From CAJBVG01 sp943371425 (lineage in GTDB: Bacteria; Bacteroidota; Bacteroidia; Sphingobacteriales; Sphingobacteriaceae), in NCBI GenBank assembly GCA_943371425.1, contig CALRUR010000002.1:234628-298627 (forward strand): DNA of 64,000 nucleotides, given 5' to 3'. A model generated the notes under the pieces. That model ran no database searches. It was not told where the DNA came from and saw nothing but the letters and a program-made list of their open reading frames with translations. Below, piece by piece: positions 16,954-25,698 of the stretch. A program made the position numbers and the translations under genes. Each line of letters opens with the position of its first letter. Within the stretch, counting starts at the first letter, position 1.

Positions 16954-18180
16954 ATGGACAATTCTAAATTTACAAAATATCATATTTTTATCATCGCTAT
17001 TTTAGCCATTACTGTATTTACGGTAGTGTTAGATTTTATGGTACTCTCGCCATTAGGCGCACAACTATTGCGTTTACTTAACATTAGTACAGGGCAGTTC
17101 GGATTAGTAGTATCGGTATATGCATTAAGCGCGGGAGCTTCGGGTTTGTTGGCTGCTGGTTTTGCAGATAAGTACGATCGTAAAAAATTATTACTCTTTT
17201 TTTATGCAGGGTTTATCCTTGGAACCTTAATGTGTGGCTTCGCCAACACCTATAATTTATTACTAGTTGCCAGAATTATAACAGGTATTTTTGGAGGCGT
17301 AATATCTTCCATTTCATTTGCCATAATTACCGATTTATTTCCTATAGAAAAACGAGGCAGAGTAATGGGCTTCGTACAATTATCATTTGCTGTTAGTCAG
17401 GTAATAGGTATACCAGTTGGTTTGTATTTAGCACATTTGTATGATTGGCATGCACCATTTATTGCCATAGTAATACTTAGCGTAGTTGTATTTTTTGCTA
17501 TTTGGAAATGGATGCAGCCCATTAATAAACACATTGGCCTATATCAAGATAAAAATGCATTTGTACATTTATACCATACCATTACCAATAAGCAATATTT
17601 AAAAGGCTTTGGTGCTACAGCTTTACTCTCATTAGGAGGCTTTATGTTGATGCCTTTTTCAGCAGCATTTTTGGTTTATAACATAAAAATAACCGAAGCA
17701 CAATTGCCCTTGGTATTTATGTTTACTGGTATTTGCACTATGATTGCCGGACCCTTAATAGGTAAATTCACCGATAGGTTTGGGAAGTTCAAGATGTTTA
17801 CTTTCGGGACCATTATTTCAATTATTATGGTTTATGTTTATACCAACATGGTAGAAATGCCCATGTATCAAGTCATCATTATAAATTGTATTTTATTTAT
17901 AGGCATTACCTCACGCATGATTTCTGGTTCGGCCTTAATGACGGCTGTGCCTGAGATGCCACATAGAGGTGCATTTATGGGCATCAACTCCTCAATACAA
18001 CAAATTGCTGGAGGCATTGCAAGTTTATTCGCGGGCTTTATAGTAGTACAATCTGCCGATCAAACCTTACAACATTTTAATTGGCTCGGCCTTGTAGTTA
18101 TTGTAACCATGATTATTTGCTTATGGATGATGTACATCGTACACACTTACGTAAAAACAAAACTAAAAACTGATATTTAA
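16954..18180 (+). CDS. major facilitator superfamily transporter
   Basis: 408 residues, twelve predicted transmembrane helices. Motif A of the MFS, GFADKYDRKK, lies between helices 2 and 3, with a second version GKFTDRFGKFK between helices 8 and 9; RIITGIFGGVISSISFAII resembles the family's helix 4. The pattern is that of the drug/sugar efflux branch (AraJ/YdhP-like), but the substrate is unknown. It starts 16 bases after suhB and is probably the last gene of the lgt operon. Confidence 0.88.
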   Translation: MDNSKFTKYHIFIIAILAITVFTVVLDFMVLSPLGAQLLRLLNISTGQFGLVVSVYALSAGASGLLAAGFADKYDRKKLLLFFYAGFILGTLMCGFANTYNLLLVARIITGIFGGVISSISFAIITDLFPIEKRGRVMGFVQLSFAVSQVIGIPVGLYLAHLYDWHAPFIAIVILSVVVFFAIWKWMQPINKHIGLYQDKNAFVHLYHTITNKQYLKGFGATALLSLGGFMLMPFSAAFLVYNIKITEAQLPLVFMFTGICTMIAGPLIGKFTDRFGKFKMFTFGTIISIIMVYVYTNMVEMPMYQVIIINCILFIGITSRMISGSALMTAVPEMPHRGAFMGINSSIQQIAGGIASLFAGFIVVQSADQTLQHFNWLGLVVIVTMIICLWMMYIVHTYVKTKLKTDI

Positions 18181-18225
18181 GTTTAATAAATCAGCTATAT
18201 ACAAAACTTATAGTGAAGCAGCCTT

Positions 18226-18253
18226 AATTCACAATTCACAGCTCACAATTCAC
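18226..18253. repeat. heptanucleotide repeat (AATTCAC units) between convergent genes
   Basis: Four 7-base units: AATTCAC, AATTCAC, AGCTCAC, AATTCAC, followed by AACTTAT. It lies between the stop codons of the MFS and thioesterase genes. Confidence 0.75.
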
Positions 18254-18256
18254 AAC

Positions 18257-18766
18257 TTATACAAACAAGGCCTTCAACTCCTTCGCATCATCTGGTTTCA
18301 TTTTACCCGCTAATACCAAGCGTAATTGGCGACGACGAAGTGCTGCATCGTATAGTTTTTGTTCTTCTTCGTTAGATGGTTTTACCAATGGTACTGGTAT
18401 TGGTCGCCCAGTTTGATCTACCGCTACAAAAGTGTAAAACGCTTCGTTACTTTTAGATTTGCTTCCAGATGGTATGTTTTCTGCCCAAACTTCTAAACGA
18501 ATTTCCATAGAAGAGTTAAATGAGCGAGTAATATTGGCAATAATGGTAACTACATCACCTAATTTAATAGGTTCTTTAAACGATACATTATCAACAGATG
18601 CCGTAACTACTATTCTATTGCAATGCTTTTGTGCTGTTATAGCAGCAGCGATGTCCATTAAATGGAGCAAACGTCCGCCCATTAAGTTGTTCAATGTATT
18701 GGTGTCGTTTGGCAAAACCAATTCGTTCATAATGGTTTGCGACTCTGATGGTGCTTTAGATATCAT
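18257..18766 (-). CDS. acyl-CoA thioesterase, hotdog fold
   Basis: A 169-residue single hotdog-domain thioesterase of the YciA/ACOT type, hydrolysing acyl-CoA to free acid and CoA. The core helix region is NTLNNLMGGRLLHLMDIAAA, containing the conserved N-x-MGG-xxL-x-x-MD catalytic stretch; VSFKEPIKLGDVVTI is the following strand pair. The long C-terminal tail (about residues 130-169, basic and rich in Lys/Arg) is typical of the hexameric family. Transcribed alone, facing away from the patatin gene. Confidence 0.9.
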   Translation of the reverse strand: MISKAPSESQTIMNELVLPNDTNTLNNLMGGRLLHLMDIAAAITAQKHCNRIVVTASVDNVSFKEPIKLGDVVTIIANITRSFNSSMEIRLEVWAENIPSGSKSKSNEAFYTFVAVDQTGRPIPVPLVKPSNEEEQKLYDAALRRRQLRLVLAGKMKPDDAKELKALFV

Positions 18767-18785
18767 TTTATATTTTATTCTAATG

Positions 18786-18793
18786 CAAATATA
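18786..18793 (-). promoter_or_regulatory. -7 box TATATTTG of the thioesterase gene
   Basis: Reading the minus strand, TATATTTG is an exact TAnnTTTG match 20 bases before the start codon at 18766. No matching -33 element was found. Confidence 0.5.
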
Positions 18794-18858
18794 ACATCAA
18801 TACCATAGGAATATACTTTTTCAGCATGATAATTGTTATATTGTAGCATCTTTTACAC

Positions 18859-21150
18859 ATGAAAAAATTAACCCTAAGCTTAAGTATTCTGATACTCTTT
18901 GTATTGCCTTTGCAAGCACAAAAGGTAGGGTTGGTATTGAGTGGAGGGGCAGCCAAAGGCATTGCTCATATTGGCGTTTTAAAGGCTTTAGAAGAAAATA
19001 ATGTGCCCATAGATTATATAACAGGCACCTCTATGGGTGGCTTAGTTGGCGGAATGTATGCCGCTGGTTATTCTCCTTCAGAAATGGAATACATTGTGCT
19101 CAGCAAAGATTTTCAGGAATGGGTAGGAGGCAATTTCGAAACAGATTACACTTATTATTATCAACGTAAAGCATTATCGGCTTCTATTATTTCATTGGGC
19201 TTGGGCATCGACTCTGGTTTCCAAGCAAGGTTGCGTTCTAATTTAATAAACGATATACCATTAAATTTTGCCTTGCTAGATTTAACAGCACAAGCAACTA
19301 TAAATAGTAATTGGAATTTCGATAGTTTAATGATTCCATATAGATGTATGATTGCCGATGTGTTTTCTCAACAACAAATTGCGGTTAAAGATGGAAGTTT
19401 AGGCGAAGCCATGCGTGCAACCATGACAGTGCCTTATGTGTATCGCCCCATCAGAATAAACGGAAGGTATGTGTTTGATGGCGGTTTGTACAATAATTTT
19501 CCAATAGATGTAATGGAGCGCGATTTTAAGCCCGATGTATTAATTGGAGTAAATGTATCATCAAAAACTTTTAAAGAATATCCCTTTAAATCTGATGATG
19601 AAGTATTGAGTAAGTTATTTAACTATTTGTTACTCTCCAAATCTGATAGTACAACAGTTAAAGAAAATGGAATTTATATACAACCAGATGTTTCTGAAAG
19701 CAGTGTAGTAGACTTTAAGAATCCCGCATACCTAATGAAATTAGGCTATGACGCGGCCATGAGTAAAATGCCAGAGATAAAAGCTAAAATTTCCAGAGAG
19801 CAAACATCTGCACAAAAGAAAAAAATGCGAAGCGCATTTAAAGAACGAAAAGATCCAGTAATTTTTAACGCCTTAAGATTTACAGGTGTAAACAATAGGC
19901 AAAAAGTATATTTAAGAAGTGTAATAAAACAAGACTATAATCGCATTAGTTTATACAATGCAAAACAAGGTTATTATTTATTGGTATCCGACCCGAATTT
20001 CCGAACTGTTTTTCCACGAATTGTAAAAACTACGCAAAATTTATACGACTTTGAATTAGATGTAAAACCAGAACGTAATTTGCGCGCAGAAGTAGGAGGG
20101 AATATTAGCTCGAGGCCAATAAATGCAGTATATTTCGGGCTCGACTATTCGTATTTAAATGCGTATAATATTACCATAAGTTCCGATTTTTATTTAGGTA
20201 GATTTTATGAATCGGCAGCACTTTCTACTCGACTAGATTTTGCATGGAAACGCCCTGTATTTTTATCAACTAATTTTGTATACAATCATTGGAATTATTT
20301 TAAGAGTTCGAATTTAATTATACTAGAGCCCATCATTAATTTTGTAGATCAATCAGATAAACGTTTGGTGTTTACTCTCGGTACACCGGCAAAACATAAT
20401 GGAAAATACATGTTAAAAGTTGGCGGACTAAATCACCGCGATTTGTTTAGTCAGACGAATATTTTCAAAGAAGGTGATCAGCTAGATCGTAGCACCTTCA
20501 ATGCTTTTAAGTACAGTGCCGAATATGAAAACAATACTTTAGATTTAAAACAGTTTGCAACTGCTGGGCATAAAATGCGAATTAGTTTGCAATATATAAA
20601 TGGGGTAGAAAGATACATACCCGGAACCGAATCTATATTAAACGCTAGAAGACATGAAATGAGTTGGGTACGCTTTTGTGTAGATTTTGAAAAGTATTAT
20701 AATGTTACTGAAAAGTATAAAATTGCTTGGGTGTATGACATGGTAGTGTCTAACCAGCCATTGTTTAGCTCTTATCGATCGAGTATTATTAATGCCACTG
20801 CATTTTACCCAATGTTAGATAGTCGTACTATTTTATTAGAAAATTACAGAGCCTTTTCTTATGCTGCAACTGGTATGAAAAACGTATACATTATTAATAG
20901 AAATTTTCAGACCCGCCTAGAGTTATACTATTTCCAACCTTACCAAAAAATAATGAATTCTGCTACTCAAAAAGCAGAACTAGGACAACCATTAAGCCAC
21001 AGATACCTTACAGGCATTGCCTCTATTGTATATAAAAGCCCCGTTGGCCCTATAAGTTTTAATACTTCTTATTATGATGAACCAAAAGACAAATGGTTCT
21101 TTTTATTTAACATGGGGTATCTGATTTTTCAGAGGAAAGCTTTGGAATAG
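18859..21150 (+). CDS. patatin-like phospholipase with C-terminal outer-membrane barrel (PlpD type)
   Basis: 763 residues. Signal peptide 1-20 (ends LQAQ). The patatin domain begins at once: LSGGAAKGIAHIGVL holds the oxyanion hole, GTSMGGLVGGMYAAG the catalytic serine, and DGGLYNNFP the catalytic aspartate. A POTRA-like region (about residues 330-400) and a BamA/Omp85-type surface-antigen barrel follow, ending in FNMGYLIFQRKALE. The same order is known from type Vd secretion proteins such as Pseudomonas PlpD, where the barrel exports the lipase. It is transcribed alone; a large hairpin follows. Confidence 0.9.
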   Translation: MKKLTLSLSILILFVLPLQAQKVGLVLSGGAAKGIAHIGVLKALEENNVPIDYITGTSMGGLVGGMYAAGYSPSEMEYIVLSKDFQEWVGGNFETDYTYYYQRKALSASIISLGLGIDSGFQARLRSNLINDIPLNFALLDLTAQATINSNWNFDSLMIPYRCMIADVFSQQQIAVKDGSLGEAMRATMTVPYVYRPIRINGRYVFDGGLYNNFPIDVMERDFKPDVLIGVNVSSKTFKEYPFKSDDEVLSKLFNYLLLSKSDSTTVKENGIYIQPDVSESSVVDFKNPAYLMKLGYDAAMSKMPEIKAKISREQTSAQKKKMRSAFKERKDPVIFNALRFTGVNNRQKVYLRSVIKQDYNRISLYNAKQGYYLLVSDPNFRTVFPRIVKTTQNLYDFELDVKPERNLRAEVGGNISSRPINAVYFGLDYSYLNAYNITISSDFYLGRFYESAALSTRLDFAWKRPVFLSTNFVYNHWNYFKSSNLIILEPIINFVDQSDKRLVFTLGTPAKHNGKYMLKVGGLNHRDLFSQTNIFKEGDQLDRSTFNAFKYSAEYENNTLDLKQFATAGHKMRISLQYINGVERYIPGTESILNARRHEMSWVRFCVDFEKYYNVTEKYKIAWVYDMVVSNQPLFSSYRSSIINATAFYPMLDSRTILLENYRAFSYAATGMKNVYIINRNFQTRLELYYFQPYQKIMNSATQKAELGQPLSHRYLTGIASIVYKSPVGPISFNTSYYDEPKDKWFFLFNMGYLIFQRKALE

Positions 21151-21159
21151 ATTTTAATT

Positions 21160-21244
21160 GGTCACAATGTGCACTAAGTACTCACAAAGGTTCACAATGT
21201 TTTTCTTTGTGTAACATAGTGTGCACTTAGTGCACTTTGTGACC
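21160..21244. terminator. long nested hairpin between convergent genes
   Basis: GGTCACAATGTGCACTAAGT (21160-21179) pairs with ACTTAGTGCACTTTGTGACC (21225-21244) at 19 of 20 positions. Inside, CACAAAG (21183-21189) pairs with CTTTGTG (21205-21211). It separates the convergent patatin and ABM genes. Function as a bidirectional terminator is inferred; words such as CACAAAG and TTCACAA recur in the spacer at 33774-33810. Confidence 0.6.
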
Positions 21245-21251
21245 TATAATT

Positions 21252-21539
21252 CTAATCTATAAAAATCAAGGAACTCGCTACTGCTTTCTCCGAAAAACCT
21301 GCTTTGGTAGCCGCCCAAATTCCTCTAAACAAACTAGAATTTCTGTAATGGTTTAAGTCTTCTTCGGAGTTCCAATGGCTATAGGTATAGTAAATATTCT
21401 CTGCATGTAAATCACGTAGCAATTGCATTTGTATACAACCTGGGTAAGTTCTTATTTTCTCTGCATTAGCATGAAATACTTCTAAAAAAGTTTCTACTTT
21501 TTCTGGAGCAAAAGTCATTTTTACAATTCGTGTAATCAT
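21252..21539 (-). CDS. antibiotic biosynthesis monooxygenase (ABM/YgiN-like) domain protein
   Basis: A 95-residue small ferredoxin-like alpha-beta protein. MITRIVKMTFAPEKVETFLE opens the domain; IRTYPGCIQMQLLRD and YYTYSHWNSEEDLNHYRNS are the family's conserved strands. Members include quinol monooxygenases and haem-degrading enzymes, but many are uncharacterised. The open frame extends further upstream, but I start at 21539 because the domain begins there and this ATG overlaps the stop of the DUF62 gene (ATGA), indicating coupled translation. Confidence 0.8.
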   Translation of the reverse strand: MITRIVKMTFAPEKVETFLEVFHANAEKIRTYPGCIQMQLLRDLHAENIYYTYSHWNSEEDLNHYRNSSLFRGIWAATKAGFSEKAVASSLIFID

Positions 21540-22315
21540 AAGAAATTTATAATAATGGCTTCGCCTGTGTGTAAGCCAAGTAAACTTGCCGCTTCCCCTT
21601 TGTTTATGGCTATTTCCAAGTATCCGGTGATTCCGTATAAACACAATTTTTCGCCTTCGGGTACATCAGAATATTGTGTATGTATTACATCTAATGTTTC
21701 ACTTCGTTTAAATAATATACTGAAATTTCTACCTGCTCTTGCGTTTTCAAAAATCTCACGTGTAATATTAGTGATAGCATTTTTAAATGAATCGACATAT
21801 ATAACGCTGCCCCTAATTTGATCTTTATTTATTACCGGTTGTATAATGGTGCGAACATTTAAGTGATTTATTTTTCTACCTAAAAATTCCATCGATCCAC
21901 CCTTTGCTAAATGTACCGCAGATTTTACAAGAATATCCTTAATTGGAAAATGTTTATAATCATCTAAAATCCTCAAATTAATTTTTACAATTTTTTCGAT
22001 GTCTGCTTCATTCAAAAACAATGAAAAAATTCCATTATCGGGCCCAATAAAATAATGACCTTTTGCTTTTACCGCCACAAATCGTGCATCTGCTTGGTAA
22101 GAATTATCAACACTTACCAAATGAACAGTGCCCTCTGGGAAGTAATGATAGGCGTTTCCGAGGATAAAAGCAGCTTGTGTAATGTTAAAAGAAGGGATTT
22201 GATGGGTAATGTCTACAATATTAGTATCGGGCAAATTGCTTAATATGAAGCCCTTAACAGCAGCAAGGTAAAAATCCTTGATACCTAAGTCTGTTGTTAG
22301 GGTTATTATTGGCAT
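21536..22315 (-). CDS. SAM hydroxide adenosyltransferase-like protein (DUF62)
   Basis: 259 residues. The N-terminus IITLTTDLGIKDFYLAAVKG, the central FIGPDNGIFSL and VYVDSFKNAITNI are the signature motifs of the DUF62 family (chlorinase/fluorinase fold), whose non-halogenating members split S-adenosylmethionine into adenosine and methionine using hydroxide. The D-x-F-x-N-x-x-TN motif is complete. It overlaps the downstream ABM gene by four bases and is divergent from phoH. Physiological role is unclear in any organism. Confidence 0.88.
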   Translation of the reverse strand: MPIITLTTDLGIKDFYLAAVKGFILSNLPDTNIVDITHQIPSFNITQAAFILGNAYHYFPEGTVHLVSVDNSYQADARFVAVKAKGHYFIGPDNGIFSLFLNEADIEKIVKINLRILDDYKHFPIKDILVKSAVHLAKGGSMEFLGRKINHLNVRTIIQPVINKDQIRGSVIYVDSFKNAITNITREIFENARAGRNFSILFKRSETLDVIHTQYSDVPEGEKLCLYGITGYLEIAINKGEAASLLGLHTGEAIIINFL

Positions 22316-22344
22316 ATGTTGGTAAAGAGTTAATAAGATTGCAT

Positions 22345-22352
22345 CAAAAATA
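22345..22352 (-). promoter_or_regulatory. -7 box TATTTTTG of the DUF62 gene
   Basis: On the minus strand TATTTTTG (exact TAnnTTTG) lies 30 bases upstream of the ATG at 22315, in the divergent spacer shared with phoH. Confidence 0.45.
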
Positions 22353-22402
22353 ATTATTTTAGCATTAAGAGTTTTGTTTTTTTTATTTAGCTATAATTTC
22401 AC

Positions 22403-23365
22403 TTGAACGAACGTACTATTACACTCGAAAATGTTAATCCTCCAGAATTTTGGGGATTAGAGAATGAGCAATTAAATGTTTTGAAGAAAGCATTCCCTAA
22501 ACTTAGGTTAGTTGCACGCGGAAACGAATTAAAAGCAATAGGCGACGAGGAGATGCTCGACCTCTTGCAAAAGAAAATGGATAAAGCCATAGAACATTTC
22601 GAAAAGTACCATCAACTAAAAGAAGACGAATTAAAATCGATTCTCGGAAGTGTAACTACGGATAACGAACCAAAACATGTACATGTATCGTCAACTGGTT
22701 TAGATTCGGAACCATTGGTATTTGGCCCTAACGGAATTGTAGTAAAAGCAAGAACTGCCAACCAAAAGAAAATGGTAAAGTCTTGTGAGAAAAACGACAT
22801 TATGTTTGCCATTGGCCCCGCAGGTACTGGTAAAACATATACCGCAGTTGCACTTGCCGTAAAAGCATTGAAAAATAAGGAAGTGAAGCGTATCATACTT
22901 ACTCGCCCAGCCGTAGAAGCGGGAGAGAACTTAGGATTTTTACCAGGTGATTTAAAAGAAAAAATCGATCCGTATTTACGCCCATTATACGATGCTTTGG
23001 ATGATATGATTCCGGCAGATAAACTAAAATTATATTTAGAAAATAGAACCATCGAAATTGCTCCACTCGCGTTTATGCGTGGTCGTACACTTGATAATGC
23101 TTTTGTAATTTTAGATGAAGCACAAAATGCGACCGATATGCAGTTGAAAATGTTTTTAACACGTATGGGCCCCACTGCAAAATTTATTTTAACTGGTGAT
23201 GTAACTCAAATAGATTTACCAAAGAAAAGCATGTCGGGTTTATTTAATGCACTTAATATTTTAAAAGAAATACAAGGCATCGATATTATTTACTTAACCG
23301 GTGAAGATGTGGTGCGACATAAATTAGTAAAAAGAATTTTGGAAGCTTACGGAGATATTCAGTAA
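22403..23365 (+). CDS. phoH: PhoH-like ATPase
   Basis: 320 residues. The N-terminal 100 residues resemble the small RNA-binding-like domain of bacterial PhoH/PhoL. The P-loop domain has Walker A GPAGTGKTYTAVALAVKAL, ILTRPAVEAGENLGFLPGDL (the PhoH signature), and Walker B FVILDEAQNAT, and ends with TGDVTQIDLPKKSMSGL. PhoL-type proteins are linked to RNA metabolism together with YbeY, absent here. The start must be TTG at 22403 (then NERTITLENVNPPEF), because the next ATG lies well inside the N-terminal domain; the same N-terminus is usual in this phylum. Confidence 0.93.
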   Translation: MNERTITLENVNPPEFWGLENEQLNVLKKAFPKLRLVARGNELKAIGDEEMLDLLQKKMDKAIEHFEKYHQLKEDELKSILGSVTTDNEPKHVHVSSTGLDSEPLVFGPNGIVVKARTANQKKMVKSCEKNDIMFAIGPAGTGKTYTAVALAVKALKNKEVKRIILTRPAVEAGENLGFLPGDLKEKIDPYLRPLYDALDDMIPADKLKLYLENRTIEIAPLAFMRGRTLDNAFVILDEAQNATDMQLKMFLTRMGPTAKFILTGDVTQIDLPKKSMSGLFNALNILKEIQGIDIIYLTGEDVVRHKLVKRILEAYGDIQ

Positions 23366-23404
23366 TTCGTAGAAAAATTTAAATCATCAATACAAACAAA
23401 AAAA

Positions 23405-24355
23405 ATGTCTCATTCTAAAACGGCAACCTTCCATTTCCCAATGCAAATGGGCTTTTACAGCGGTAAAGTGCGCGATGTGTACAATATCAATAATAAATAT
23501 TTAGTAATGCATGCAAGCGATCGCATTTCTGCTTTCGATGTAATTTTACCAAGACCTATACCATATAAAGGCCAAGTGCTAAACCAAATTGCTGCACATT
23601 TTTTAGAAGCTACTAAAGATATAGTTCCTAATTGGGTATTGAGTGTACCAGATCCTTGTGTAACCATTGGCATACGTTGCGAAACCTATCCGGTAGAAAT
23701 GGTTGTTAGAGGTTACCTAGCTGGGCATGCTGCCAGAGAGTATAAAGCTGGCCGTAAAACCATTTGCGGAGTTACCTTGTCCGATGGGCTGAATGAAAAC
23801 GATAAGCTGCCACATCCCATTATTACGCCTACCACTAAGGCGCATGAGGGGCATGATGAAGATATAAGCCGAGAGGACATTATTGCTAAAGGCTTAGTTA
23901 CTGAAGCAGAATATAAACAACTAGAAGAATATACACTTGCACTTTATAAAAAAGGGCAGGAGATGGCTGCAGAAAAAGGACTAATACTGGTTGATACTAA
24001 ATACGAGTTCGGAAAAGCTGATGGTAAAATTATTTTAATTGATGAAATCCATACACCCGATTCTTCTCGTTATTTCTACGCAGAAGGGTATGAAGAACGC
24101 CAACAAAATAAACAAGAACAAAAGCAATTATCTAAGGAGTTTGTTCGCCAATGGCTCATAGAAAATGGCTTCCAAGGCAAAGAGGGTCAAGATGTTCCAG
24201 AAATGACGGATGTAAAAATTGCAGAAATCTCTGAGCGATACATCGAACTATTTGAGAAAATTACGGGGATGAAATTTGAAAAAGCAGCTGTTGAAAATAT
24301 TAACGAGCGAATAGAAAAAAATGTAAACCAAGCTTTAGCTACCTTATTAAGCTAA
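23405..24355 (+). CDS. purC: phosphoribosylaminoimidazole-succinocarboxamide synthase
   Basis: PurC joins CAIR and aspartate with ATP to give SAICAR, step 8 of IMP synthesis. Visible motifs: GKVRDVYNINNKYLVMHASD, RISAFDVILPRPIPYKGQVL, the substrate-binding RCETYPVEMVVRGYLAG and IILIDEIHTPDSSRYF. The protein is of the longer type (316 residues), as in Bacteroidota and yeast. It begins 39 bases after phoH. The next purine gene, purB, which acts on the product, lies separately at about 34-35 kb. Confidence 0.97.
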   Translation: MSHSKTATFHFPMQMGFYSGKVRDVYNINNKYLVMHASDRISAFDVILPRPIPYKGQVLNQIAAHFLEATKDIVPNWVLSVPDPCVTIGIRCETYPVEMVVRGYLAGHAAREYKAGRKTICGVTLSDGLNENDKLPHPIITPTTKAHEGHDEDISREDIIAKGLVTEAEYKQLEEYTLALYKKGQEMAAEKGLILVDTKYEFGKADGKIILIDEIHTPDSSRYFYAEGYEERQQNKQEQKQLSKEFVRQWLIENGFQGKEGQDVPEMTDVKIAEISERYIELFEKITGMKFEKAAVENINERIEKNVNQALATLLS

Positions 24356-24374
24356 ATTTTTATAAATTAGTGCT

Positions 24375-24767
24375 ATGAAATTTGAACTAGACAAACACGA
24401 AAAATACGTTTTAATAAAACCATTAGATATTGAAGAGCTTAACTCAGAAACAGCTCCAAAATTGAAATCGGAAATATTGTTAATACACACTGAAGGTATA
24501 TACAACATTATTTTAGACCTAAGTAATGTGCATACAGTTGATGAATCTGGAGGTAGTGCATTATTGTCTGCCAACCGTTTATGCAGAAATTACCAAGGTA
24601 CATTTGTGCTTACAGGTGTACATTCTGAAATTCAAAAATTACTTGGCTTATCAACCACCGAAAATTATTTCAACATAGTTCCTACCATTACAGAAGCGAT
24701 TGATTTGGTATTTATGGAAGAAATTGAAAGAGATTTACGTAAGGAGATGGGCGACGAAGAAGTATAA
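24375..24767 (+). CDS. STAS domain (anti-sigma factor antagonist-like) protein
   Basis: 130 residues with one STAS domain. The strand YNIILDLSNVHTVDESGGSALLSA corresponds to the region where SpoIIAA-like proteins carry the phosphorylated serine; here the key position is the serine of DESGG. An acidic C-terminal extension (EEIERDLRKEMGDEE) follows. No kinase or sigma factor gene is in the window, so partners are unknown. It lies 19 bases after purC and 16 before rnz, a STAS-rnz pairing I recall from other Bacteroidota. Confidence 0.82.
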   Translation: MKFELDKHEKYVLIKPLDIEELNSETAPKLKSEILLIHTEGIYNIILDLSNVHTVDESGGSALLSANRLCRNYQGTFVLTGVHSEIQKLLGLSTTENYFNIVPTITEAIDLVFMEEIERDLRKEMGDEEV

Positions 24768-24783
24768 AAAAACCAAAAGATAA

Positions 24784-25698
24784 ATGAGCAAATTCGAGAT
24801 TATTGTTTTAGGAAGTAGTTCTGCAACTCCCGCCTACAGCAGAAATCCGAGTGCTCAACTATTAAACATAAACGATAAGTTTTATTTAATTGATTGTGGC
24901 GAAGCCACGCAAAATCAACTCAATAAATTCAAACTCAAATCGTCGCGCATCGATTATATTTTTATTTCGCATTTGCATGGCGACCATTACCTTGGGCTCG
25001 TAGGCTTATTGTCTACTATGCATTTAAACGGACGAACAAAAGAGATTTATATTTTTGGGCCACCAGATTTAAAAGATATTATAGACCTGCAATTAAAAGT
25101 TTCGGAAACACAATTACGCTACGAAATAATTTTTCGTGCAACACATACAGATTATTCCGAACTCATTTTCGAAAACTCAGACCTCAGTGTAGAAACTATT
25201 ATACTTAACCACCGTATTCCCACAACTGGTTTCATTATTAAAGAAAAACTACGCAAGCGTAAAATAAATACAGATAAAATGCAGGAGTACGACATTCCCT
25301 TGGAGTACATCCCATTGCTAAAAAATGGAATCGATTACTCTGATAAACATGGCAATACCATTGCAAACGCAGAGCTAACCTTCGATCCGCCTAAACCAAA
25401 ATCGTTTGCCTATTGCTCCGATACTTTGTATAACGAAAACTTTTTGGAGCAAATTGAAGGGGTTGATTTTTTATACCACGAGGCTACCTTCTTGCATGAG
25501 CTACTAGATCGTGCCGTGGAAACTTTTCATACCACAGCCAAACAAGCCGGTATTATCGCAAAAAAAGCGAATGTGAAAAAGCTGATGATTGGCCATTTCT
25601 CTGCAAGGTATAAGGAGTTAGAACCCTTATTAGCCGAAGCTAAAACTGAATTTGAAAATACCGTTTTAGCCATCGAAGGAGAGCACTACACTATATAA
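24784..25698 (+). CDS. rnz: ribonuclease Z
   Basis: A zinc beta-lactamase-fold endonuclease that trims the 3' end of tRNA precursors. The metal motif is SHLHGDHYLGLVGLL (HxHxDH), the N-terminal VLGSSSATPAYSRNPSAQLL is typical, and further ligands occur in LNHRIPTTGF, YCSDTLYNE (Asp) and GHFSARY (His). Length 304 is normal for the short bacterial form. It is the last gene of the phoH-purC-STAS-rnz run. Its 3' end overlaps the convergent barrel gene by 8 bases. Confidence 0.95.
   Translation: MSKFEIIVLGSSSATPAYSRNPSAQLLNINDKFYLIDCGEATQNQLNKFKLKSSRIDYIFISHLHGDHYLGLVGLLSTMHLNGRTKEIYIFGPPDLKDIIDLQLKVSETQLRYEIIFRATHTDYSELIFENSDLSVETIILNHRIPTTGFIIKEKLRKRKINTDKMQEYDIPLEYIPLLKNGIDYSDKHGNTIANAELTFDPPKPKSFAYCSDTLYNENFLEQIEGVDFLYHEATFLHELLDRAVETFHTTAKQAGIIAKKANVKKLMIGHFSARYKELEPLLAEAKTEFENTVLAIEGEHYTI

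Noticed and set aside
21540..21644. 35-residue N-terminal extension of the ABM protein
   Set aside because: The extension is antisense-overlapped with the DUF62 coding region and does not belong to the ABM fold; ATGA coupling at 21539 fits better.
22612..23175. 187-codon minus-strand open frame
   Set aside because: Antisense shadow of phoH in a complementary reading frame; no recognisable motif.
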